Shown piece by piece: positions 58,501-64,000 of a stretch of DNA of 64,000 bases. A model generated the notes under the pieces. That model had not been told where the DNA came from and did not search any database. It worked only from the letters and a program-made list of their open reading frames with translations. Origin of the DNA: Streptomyces stelliscabiei (lineage in GTDB: Bacteria; Actinomycetota; Actinomycetes; Streptomycetales; Streptomycetaceae); assembly GCF_014873495.1 (NCBI RefSeq), contig NZ_JADBGF010000001.1:5394001-5458000 (forward strand), given 5' to 3'. How positions within the stretch are numbered: position 1 is the stretch's first letter; each line of letters begins with the position of its first letter. Made by a program: the position numbers and the translations under genes.

Positions 58501-59512
58501 CGGTGACGGACTGGACGAGGGGGCGTGACCAGACGGCGTGCCCGCCCGCGTCGTAGAGCTGCGTCTCCACGGAGTACGCGCCCTCGTGTCCGGCCTCGTA
58601 CGCGCGCACGCTCGCGGTGACGGACAGCTCGGCGCTCGTGTAGCCGTCGGCGAGCGGGGTGTCCAGCTTGAAGTCGCGCAGGTGCACGGCCGGGGTGGAG
58701 TAGAGGTAGACCGAGCGGAAGATGCCGCTCAGCCTGATCATGTCCTGGTCCTCCAGCCAGTCGCCGTCCGAGTACCGGTAGACCTCGACGGCGATCTGGT
58801 TCGACCCGGGCTTGAGGTGCCGGGTGATGTCGTACTCGGCCGGGTCGTACGAGTCCTCGTGGTAGCCGACGAGTTCGCCGTTGATCCACACGTAGTGGGC
58901 CGACTTGACGCCCTCGAAGTGCAGGAAGGTACGGCGGTCGCCGGCCGTCCAGTCCTTGGGGAGCTGGAAGGAACGGCGGTACTGGCCCACGGGGTTGTAG
59001 CGGGTCGGCGCGTTGGGGGGCTGCGCCTCCTCACCGCCGCCGTTGGGGCCCCACCAGGGGTAGGTGATGTTGATGTAGATGGGGAAGTCGTAGCCGTGCA
59101 GCTGCCAGTTGGACGGCACCGGGATGGTGTCCCAGTCGCTGTCGTCGACATCGGTCCTGTAGAAGTCCTCGTCCCGGTCGCCCGGCCGGTCGACGTACGC
59201 GAACCGCCACTTGCCGTCGAGGCTCAGCCGGTACGGGGAACGGGTGCGGTCGCCGGCGAGTGCCTGTCTGACGTCCGCGTACGGCATGAGGGTGGTGTGG
59301 GGCGGTTCGGCGCCGACCTGGAAGAGGGCCATGTTGCCGGACCACTCGGGGGTGCCGTCGGCGGCCGTCCCGGTGAAGGGGGCCGCGTAGGCATCGCCGC
59401 CGGAGAGGGCCAGGGCGCCGAGGAAGGCGGCGCCGCCCTCCAGCAGACGGCGGCGGCTCATGACGGGGCGGGCGGCGGCGGGGGAGCCTGTGTGCGGGTG
59501 CTGCTGTGGCAT
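55577..59512 (-). CDS. GH2 beta-galactosidase with inserted LamG domain, Tat-exported
   Basis: 1,311 aa from ATG 59512 with GAGGAAGG about 9 nt upstream. Tat signal SRRRLLEGGAAFLGA near residues 19-33. LacZ-type order: sugar-binding domain (DGKWRFAYVDRPGD, PVPSNWQLHGYD), Ig-like, TIM barrel with acid/base Glu in WSLGNEAGGG and nucleophile Glu in MIEYAHSMGNS. A LamG-like insert follows the barrel (SLTLEAWFTPKVTGGHQPI, LTLYVDGEVKATR, LGTDTDNPTREFSGTIRRA), and a beta-galactosidase small-chain domain ends it (NFWRAPTDNDHGNG). The open frame continues upstream to 61831 but that part is a shadow. Confidence 0.9.
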   Translation of the reverse strand: MPQQHPHTGSPAAARPVMSRRRLLEGGAAFLGALALSGGDAYAAPFTGTAADGTPEWSGNMALFQVGAEPPHTTLMPYADVRQALAGDRTRSPYRLSLDGKWRFAYVDRPGDRDEDFYRTDVDDSDWDTIPVPSNWQLHGYDFPIYINITYPWWGPNGGGEEAQPPNAPTRYNPVGQYRRSFQLPKDWTAGDRRTFLHFEGVKSAHYVWINGELVGYHEDSYDPAEYDITRHLKPGSNQIAVEVYRYSDGDWLEDQDMIRLSGIFRSVYLYSTPAVHLRDFKLDTPLADGYTSAELSVTASVRAYEAGHEGAYSVETQLYDAGGHAVWSRPLVQSVTVGASAVGEDVTVQAARAVPSPELWSAEHPTLYTAVLHLRDPGGKVVETLSHRVGLREFALKDGLMRINGKPVSLRGTNRHEMHPDRGMALTRADLVQDMGIIKRLNINSVRTSHYPNNPLWYELADEYGLYLVDETNLETHGIRDRFPGNDPDWTKACVARARNMVHRDKNHASVVIWSLGNEAGGGSTFVAMRDWIESYDKTRVIQYEGDDRPTISQIRSEMYDSPQRVEQRAKDTADTRPYVMIEYAHSMGNSTGNLKKYWDLVRRYPVLQGGWIWDFVDQSLTWPIPRLKVFTDAGPSGLKGQLLTAAGTFSRDKGLSGATGFTRDPALDLTGSLTLEAWFTPKVTGGHQPIIAKGDTQYALKQSEKSIEFFIYGGGQWVSVSWGLPAEGWTGREHHVAGVFDAGSGSLTLYVDGEVKATRTTTRRPSVNVAPLALGTDTDNPTREFSGTIRRARVYARALSGSELASAGRGAGDDGVRFWFDAATVDVAESRAKDRTFLAYGGDWGDNPNDGAFVADGIIKADRSHTGKAAEVKRIYQAVHAKPATGTTPASKKVTLTNEYLFTNLRELDGGWSLVADGKEVQKGRLTRDQLDVGPLSTKDVTVPFDLPASPAPGTEYFLELSFTTKDDTPWAEAGFEVARQQLPVDAGSPAVTPVPLADVPELRYEESDEAVTVTGRGHPGRFSVTVDKATGTITSYKAGGTRLISSGPVPNFWRAPTDNDHGNGQHTRNQTWRDAGTDRKVTDVTVRALGDRAVEIKVSGTLPTTTESTYTTTYTVFGNAEIKVDNTLHPGASSLPYIPEVGTLFLLNRRLERLHYYGRGPEENHWDRNNGTDVGLYSGEIADQWSGYIRPQENGNKTDVRWAAVTDRDGVGLLVSGDALIEINASYFTPEDLSTGLRHDYHLTPRDTPVLRVNHRQMGVGGDNSWGAHTHDEYKLFANRDYAYTYRLRPLTDVAEATAASRRPTATK

Positions 59513-59740
59513 GTACCGGGGCCTTCCTCGACGACATGGGGGAGTGCACGTGCGGAGGAGCGTCGGATGGTGTCCGAAGTTGTTGAAAAACCGGGCCCAC
59601 CCTAGGACTTCGAACAGAAGGGGAGCAATGAATCTGTCGCACTTTGTGCGGTCGTGAGGTGCGGTCGTGCGCGTGCGGGGATGACGGCCACGTGGGTGCG
59701 TGTGCCGGTGTCGCCCCCGGCCCCGGCCCGTCGCGCCGCT

Positions 59741-59746
59741 TACGGT
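59741..59746 (+). promoter_or_regulatory. Candidate -10 box of a leaderless gene
   Basis: TACGGT at 59741-59746 fits TANNNT and ends 6 nt before the ATG at 59753. No ribosome site is present, so the transcript probably begins at or next to the start codon. Confidence 0.5.
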
Positions 59747-59752
59747 GCCCCC

Positions 59753-60631
59753 ATGGTGGCGGGTGTGGTGTGGGCGTTGTGCGCGGCGGTGTGCATGGGT
59801 ACGGCGACCGTGCTGCAGGCGCTGGGCGCGCGGCGGGCGGCGACGGGGGACGACGGGCGCGGCCGGGGGCGGACCGTGATGGAGGTGCTGCGCGGCTGGC
59901 CCTTCCTCGCCGGGGCGGGCCTCGACACGGCGGGCTTCGCGGCGCAGGTGGTGGCCCTGCGGCTGGTGCCGTTGTTCCTGGTGGAGGCGGCGGTGGCCGC
60001 GTCGCTGGCGGTCACCGCGGTGGCCGGCACGCTCGTGCTGGGACTGCGGCTGCGGCGGGCCGAATGGGGCGCGGTGGCCGTGGTGTGCCTGGGGCTGGCG
60101 ACGCTCGCGGTGTCCGCCGGGCGCACGGGTGACGGACACGGTGACGCCGGGCTGCGGGTGGCGGTGCTGGTCGCGTCGGTGCTGGTGGTGGCGGGCGGGT
60201 GGGCCGTGGGCGGCCGGCTGCGGCGGGGCCGGGCCGTCGTCCCCGGCGCGGCGGCGGGCCTCAGCTTCGGCCTCACCGCCATCGCGGTACGCCTGCTCTC
60301 GGACGCGACCGTCCCCGCGATCCTGGCGCAGCCGTCCGCCTACGCCGTCGTCGTCTCCGGCCTCGGCGGCTACCTCCTCCTCGTCCAGGCCCTCCAGTCC
60401 GGCTCGGTGACGGCGGCCACGGCGGCGATGGTCATCTGCGAGACCGTCTGGCCGGGCGTGTTCGGGGTGGTGTGGCTCGGCGACTCGACGCGGGACGGGT
60501 ACGGGTGGCTGGCGGTGATCGGGTTCGTGGGGTGCGTGGGGGGCGGGGTGGCGCTGGCGCGGTTCGGGGAGGCGGGGGAGCCCGGGGGATCCGGGGGATC
60601 CGGGGGCGAGGGTGGGGCTGCTGTGCGCTGA
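59753..60631 (+). CDS. DMT-type transporter (EamA-like), leaderless start
   Basis: 292 aa from ATG 59753. Nine to ten TM segments in two halves, GAGLDTAGFAAQVVALRLVPLFLVEA in the first half and an LSFGLTAIAVRLL region in the second half. The loop GGSGGSGGEGG forms the C-tail and is encoded by GGGGGATCC-rich repeats. The family exports metabolites or amino acids or is a multidrug-like pump; the substrate is unknown. It is divergent from GH2 over 240 bp. Confidence 0.8.
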   Translation: MVAGVVWALCAAVCMGTATVLQALGARRAATGDDGRGRGRTVMEVLRGWPFLAGAGLDTAGFAAQVVALRLVPLFLVEAAVAASLAVTAVAGTLVLGLRLRRAEWGAVAVVCLGLATLAVSAGRTGDGHGDAGLRVAVLVASVLVVAGGWAVGGRLRRGRAVVPGAAAGLSFGLTAIAVRLLSDATVPAILAQPSAYAVVVSGLGGYLLLVQALQSGSVTAATAAMVICETVWPGVFGVVWLGDSTRDGYGWLAVIGFVGCVGGGVALARFGEAGEPGGSGGSGGEGGAAVR

Positions 60632-60886
60632 TCCCTGGCCCAGGGCGACGTCCGGCCGGTACGGGTCCAAGGGACTCGGCGGCGCCCCGCACGCGTTGGC
60701 CGGCCGCGCGCCCCGCACGCTTCGGCCGGTGGGGCAGGGCGTTGCGCACGTACCTCTGATCACCCGGGGCGCCGGAAGGACGACCGGGACCCGTCCGGCC
60801 GCAGGCGGCAACCTTCCCGGGGCCGGTGGCGACCCCACCGTGAAATGACAGCACGTGAAATCCCGCCCCCACCAAGGGAGTTCACC

Positions 60887-61828
60887 ATGCGCATCCCACG
60901 CCCCACACACCCCCCACGCCCCGCCCGCACCCCACGCACCCGCATCGCGAGCCTGCTGACCGTGCTCGTCGCCGTTCTGGCGGTGCTGCTCGCCCCCGGG
61001 CTGACGACGCCGTCCGTCGCGCAGGCGGCGAACGACCGGGCCGCCACCCGGGAACGCGCCGAGGCGGCGGCGGCCGTCTGGAACCCGCCCTCGAACCTGG
61101 TCCAGCCCCTGGGCGAGGTCTGGAACCACGTCGAGTCCACCTACGGCAACCTCTACGGCTTCCGCAACTACGGCTGGGACCAGGTCATGGCCAACCGCGG
61201 CAGCGTCAACTACTGCGTCCGCTGGGAGTCGGACCAGCCGGTCAGCACCGCCCTGCGCGACCAGATCCACGCCGCGCTGAAGAAGCAGTTCGGCACGTGG
61301 ATGGCGGCCATGGTCGACAACGGGCAGGGCCACAACGCCTGGCCGTACACCAACGTCCCCGTCAACATCGTCGGCTGGGCGGTGAAGAACCGCTCCACCC
61401 TCCAGTGGACCGACAACTCCGTCGACATCTACACCAACATGCTGGACGGCGCCGGAGCCCCGCAGTGCGCTCCCGACTGCGGCCGCTTCTTCCACCAGGA
61501 CGGCAACTACTCCCGCTGTCCCGGCGGCACCGCCCGCCACTACGACCAGTCCCTCTGGCTCACCGAGGGCTTCGGCGGCGGCGCCGGCGGTGACTGGGGG
61601 CAGCGCATGGGCCGCTCCTACTTCACCGGCGCGCTCGGCCAGGAGAACATCCACATCTATCTGCACGAGGTCGGCCACACCTTCGGCCTCGACGACTTCT
61701 ACGACTGGTCCCCCACCGACCAGTGCTGCTTCCTGATGAAGGCCGGCAGCGCCACCCGGATCACCGAGTTCGACAAGTGGATGTTCCGCGACTTCTGGCG
61801 CCATCTGAAGTCCCGCTACGGCCTCTGA
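60887..61828 (+). CDS. Secreted zincin-type metalloprotein
   Basis: 313 aa from ATG 60887 with AAGGGAG 7 nt upstream. Signal peptide about residues 1-45 (VAQAAND). The zinc motif is HEVGHTFGLDDFYDW (residues about 264-278), the HExxHxxGxxD pattern of metzincin-like proteases. Ahead of it are DIYTNMLDGAGAPQCAP and CGRFFHQDGNYSRCPGG with several cysteines. I see no propeptide Cys-switch and no recognised subfamily. A protease or sugar-binding relative of one is likely. The gene is monocistronic and followed by a hairpin. Confidence 0.8.
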   Translation: MRIPRPTHPPRPARTPRTRIASLLTVLVAVLAVLLAPGLTTPSVAQAANDRAATRERAEAAAAVWNPPSNLVQPLGEVWNHVESTYGNLYGFRNYGWDQVMANRGSVNYCVRWESDQPVSTALRDQIHAALKKQFGTWMAAMVDNGQGHNAWPYTNVPVNIVGWAVKNRSTLQWTDNSVDIYTNMLDGAGAPQCAPDCGRFFHQDGNYSRCPGGTARHYDQSLWLTEGFGGGAGGDWGQRMGRSYFTGALGQENIHIYLHEVGHTFGLDDFYDWSPTDQCCFLMKAGSATRITEFDKWMFRDFWRHLKSRYGL

Positions 61829-61850
61829 CACCCATCCGTCACCGACGTGC

Positions 61851-61880
61851 GCGGGGCCGTGACAGATGTCATGGCCCCGC
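61851..61880. terminator. Hairpin after the zincin gene
   Basis: GCGGGGCCGTGACA at 61851-61864 pairs with TGTCATGGCCCCGC at 61867-61880 (one G-T pair) around a 2-nt tip, 22 nt past the stop codon. Confidence 0.8.
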
Positions 61881-62019
61881 TGTGAAGGCGCTCGTCCACG
61901 GGAACGATGTGCCGCCCACCGGCTGTTCGTGACAATCGCCTTACAGGACGCGGGAGTTGACCGCCCGGGTCCGCACAGACGTCAGGCACGTCAGGAACAT
62001 CGGAAACGAGGGACAAGCC

Positions 62020-63429
62020 GTGCGCATCACCCATCTCGTGGGGACCGCTCTGGGCACCACACTCCTGCTCGTCACGGCGGTTCCCACCGCCTCGGCCGCG
62101 CCCACGGCCGGGAACACGACCGGCAGCCCGGCCCCGGGGCGGGGCGGACTGGACCGGGCCGAACTGCGCGACACGCTCGCCGCGATCCCCGAGGCCGGGA
62201 TGTACGGCACGTACTCCTCGGTGCGGGACGGCCGTGCGCGCTGGACCGGCGCGGCGGGTCTGGCCGACGTGGACACCGGGCGCAAGGTCACCCCGAACAT
62301 GCGGCACCGCGTCGGCAGCATCACCAAGACGTTCACCGCGGTGGCGATCATGCAGCAGGTGGAGCGGGGCCGGATCAGCCTCGACGCCCCGGTCACGCGC
62401 TATGTCCCCGAGCTGTTCAAGGGGACCGGCACCGACGCGAACGCCCGGGAGCGCGGCGACGCCATCACCGTACGCATGCTCCTCAACCACACCAGCCACA
62501 TCGGCGACTACGTCCTCGGCGCCTTCCCCTCCCTCCAGCAGAACTCCACCGCCAGCCTCGACGAGGGCCGCTTCCGCTCGATCGGCCCCCGGGAACTGGT
62601 CCGCCTGGGCCTCGCCGCCCCCGCCACCGGCAGCCCCGGCGCCCAGCCCGGCTCGTACTCCAACACCAACTACGTCATGGCCGGCCTGATCCTGGAGAAG
62701 GTCACCGGCCAGAAGGCGTCGACGTACCTCACCCGCCACGTCATCGAGCGAGCCGGGCTGGACGACACCTCGTTCCCGCGCACCCCGTACATCAAGGGCC
62801 CGCACTCCAGGATGTACGAGTCGTTCTACGGGCTCATCGACCCGCCCCGCGACTACAGCGTCTATGACATGTCCTGGGCCTACACCGCCGGGGCGATCGT
62901 CTCCACGACCGACGACCTCAACCGTTTCTACCGCCTGTTGCTCACCGGCCACCTCGTCGGCCGGGCGTCCCTGGCGGAGATGCAGCGCACGGTCCGGGTG
63001 GAGATCGGCCCGGGCTCCGCCATCGACTACGGCCTCGGCATCTACCCCCTCGACCTCCCCGGCTGCGGGCGTTTCTGGGGCCACGACGGCGGTGTCTTCG
63101 GTGCCGGCACCAGCAGCTTCACCGGCGCGGACGGCAAGCGCCAGCTCTCCATGGGCTACAACCTGATGAAGTACCAGCGTCTCAACGAGGACGGTACGGA
63201 ACTGGAGCCGAGCCCGATCGACGAGGCGCTCATCGTGCACATGCTGAAGGGGCTGTGCCCGTCACTGGACACGGGTGAGGAGCCGGGCGAGGGCTCCGGG
63301 GCGGCGATGAAGTCGGGGATCGCGGCGGCGGACGTCCGGCGGATCCTTCCGAACGGCCTGCCGGGCGTGGACCTCGCCACCGGGAGCAGCCCGATGGCCC
63401 CGAGCCCGTTCAGGACCCCGAACAGCTGA
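62020..63429 (+). CDS. Secreted serine hydrolase of the class C beta-lactamase/esterase type
   Basis: 469 aa from GTG 62020, GAGGGA 7 nt upstream. Signal peptide about residues 1-27. Beta-lactamase fold motifs: SITKT (SxxK, Ser near residue 105) in RHRVGSITKTFTAVAIM, YSNTNYV (YxN) near residue 214, and HDGG near residue 356 replacing KTG. Such proteins are D-Ala-D-Ala peptidases, esterases or beta-lactamases; without experiments none can be chosen. The C-terminal 60 residues are low complexity (GEEPGEGSGAAMKSG). Confidence 0.85.
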   Translation: MRITHLVGTALGTTLLLVTAVPTASAAPTAGNTTGSPAPGRGGLDRAELRDTLAAIPEAGMYGTYSSVRDGRARWTGAAGLADVDTGRKVTPNMRHRVGSITKTFTAVAIMQQVERGRISLDAPVTRYVPELFKGTGTDANARERGDAITVRMLLNHTSHIGDYVLGAFPSLQQNSTASLDEGRFRSIGPRELVRLGLAAPATGSPGAQPGSYSNTNYVMAGLILEKVTGQKASTYLTRHVIERAGLDDTSFPRTPYIKGPHSRMYESFYGLIDPPRDYSVYDMSWAYTAGAIVSTTDDLNRFYRLLLTGHLVGRASLAEMQRTVRVEIGPGSAIDYGLGIYPLDLPGCGRFWGHDGGVFGAGTSSFTGADGKRQLSMGYNLMKYQRLNEDGTELEPSPIDEALIVHMLKGLCPSLDTGEEPGEGSGAAMKSGIAAADVRRILPNGLPGVDLATGSSPMAPSPFRTPNS

Positions 63430-63462
63430 CCCCGAACAGCTGACCCCGAACCGCTGACCCCG
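63414..63462. repeat. 14-bp tandem repeat over the stop codon of the 62020 gene
   Basis: GACCCCGAACAGCT occurs three times in tandem from 63414 to 63455 (third copy with one change) and starts a fourth at 63456. The stop codon of the hydrolase lies within the second copy. Confidence 0.7.
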
Positions 63463-63565
63463 TCCCGAGGTCCGCAGGTCCGCAGGTCCCGAGGTCCGCG
63501 ACCCCCGGCCGCCGGTGGGTAGAACGCTTCCGTAACCGCCCTCGCACCTCAGGGAGAGTAGCGTT

Positions 63566-64000
63566 GTGCCCACCTTCGTCATCTTCGACCTGGAGTTCAC
63601 GACCTGGCCGGGGGCCATGGAGCAGCACTGGTCGGCCCCCGGCCAGCTGCGCGAGATCGTGCAGATCGGCGCGCTGCGGCTGAACGAGGAGTACTCCGTC
63701 GTCGAGAGGTACGACGCACTGGTCCGGCCGGTGGTGAACCCGGTCCTCTCTCCGTTCCTCACCGCTCTCACCGGTATCGAACAGGGGGCGGTCGACCGGG
63801 ACGGCCTCGCACCGGCCCGGGCCCTGAGCGACTTCCTCGCCTTCTGCCGGGGACAGTCCGTCCTCTCCTACGGCAACGACATGCTCGTCCTCGGCGAGAA
63901 CATCGGCTGGGCCCGGGCCCGGGGCGAGGAGATCGAGCACAATGCCCTCACCCCCGGCTTCGTCAACATCCGTCCCTGGCTGAACGCCGCGGCCCCGGCC
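63566..64000 (+). CDS. DEDD-type 3'-5' exonuclease (N-terminal part; gene runs past window)
   Basis: GTG 63566 opens a frame that is still open at the window edge, 145 codons. GGGAGA about 8 nt upstream. It begins VPTFVIFDLEFTTWPG, with the first acidic motif (Asp-Leu-Glu) of the RNase T/DNA Q fold, and continues REIVQIGALRLNEEYSVVERY, then VNPVLSPFLTALTGIEQGAVD and the SYGNDMLVLGENI region containing the second acidic residue. The final His/Asp motif is beyond the window. The size and style resemble small RNase-T or KapD-like exonucleases. Confidence 0.85.
   Translation, partial: MPTFVIFDLEFTTWPGAMEQHWSAPGQLREIVQIGALRLNEEYSVVERYDALVRPVVNPVLSPFLTALTGIEQGAVDRDGLAPARALSDFLAFCRGQSVLSYGNDMLVLGENIGWARARGEEIEHNALTPGFVNIRPWLNAAAPA

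Noticed and set aside
59513..61831. 5' extension of the GH2 open frame to 61831
   Set aside because: Antisense to the transporter and zincin genes, low complexity, with no ribosome site; the Tat signal starts right after ATG 59512.

Overview
The window is high-GC chromosomal DNA with Streptomyces hallmarks: strong third-position GC bias, GTG and TTG starts, twin-arginine exported proteins, SigE-family sigma factors, SpoIIE-type phosphatases, an LAETG-anchored wall protein and a SCO5389-family protein. I see no integrase, transposase, CRISPR array or biosynthetic megasynthase. Most genes concern the cell envelope, secretion, signalling and extracellular polymer breakdown.

Region by region. 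0-8.6 kb: the N-terminal part of an Ala/Glu-rich protein, a Tat-exported PhoX phosphatase behind a clear PHO box, a FUSC membrane protein, an endonuclease/exonuclease/phosphatase-fold protein, a small membrane protein and an alpha/beta hydrolase. 8.6-20.6 kb: a MocR regulator facing the hydrolase over a direct-repeat operator, membrane and SH3-like proteins, a membrane SpoIIE phosphatase, an OmpR-type two-component pair, a secreted beta-propeller/Ig protein and an MscS-like protein.

20.8-33.4 kb holds the most interesting region. Three SigE/ECF-like sigma factors are each translationally coupled to a single-pass membrane protein of the same plan: a short basic cytosolic part, one TM helix, then an ectodomain. 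The ectodomains differ: a PQQ-like beta-propeller (21368-22750), an unrecognised domain (25185-26021) and an L,D-transpeptidase fold whose catalytic His/Cys are replaced (29005-29745). A secreted paralogue of the second ectodomain (26673-27251) and an active L,D-transpeptidase (27362-28357) lie between them, and a second active one lies at 32617-33360. I read this as an envelope-sensing set in which one sensor carries a dead copy of the enzyme whose gene it faces.

33.5-47.5 kb: a large secreted prealbumin-domain protein, a 1,154-residue PAS/GAF/SpoIIE/ATPase protein with a 350-residue low-complexity linker, a CooC-like ATPase with a SCO5389-family partner, an LAETG wall protein, several lipoproteins and a protein built on a nine-residue Ser/Gly/Val/Leu repeat. 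47.5-49 kb: an unusual tRNA gene reading anticodon UCC with its own terminator, next to an ATPase remnant lacking its P-loop half.

50.2-59.5 kb is a plant-polysaccharide region: a GH27 enzyme with beta-L-arabinopyranosidase features coupled to a GH43/AbfB-type enzyme, and a GH2 beta-galactosidase with a LamG insert, with an HxlR regulator and an imine-reductase-like gene between them. 59.7-64 kb: a DMT-type transporter with a leaderless start, a secreted zincin, a secreted serine hydrolase and the start of a DEDD exonuclease cut by the window edge.
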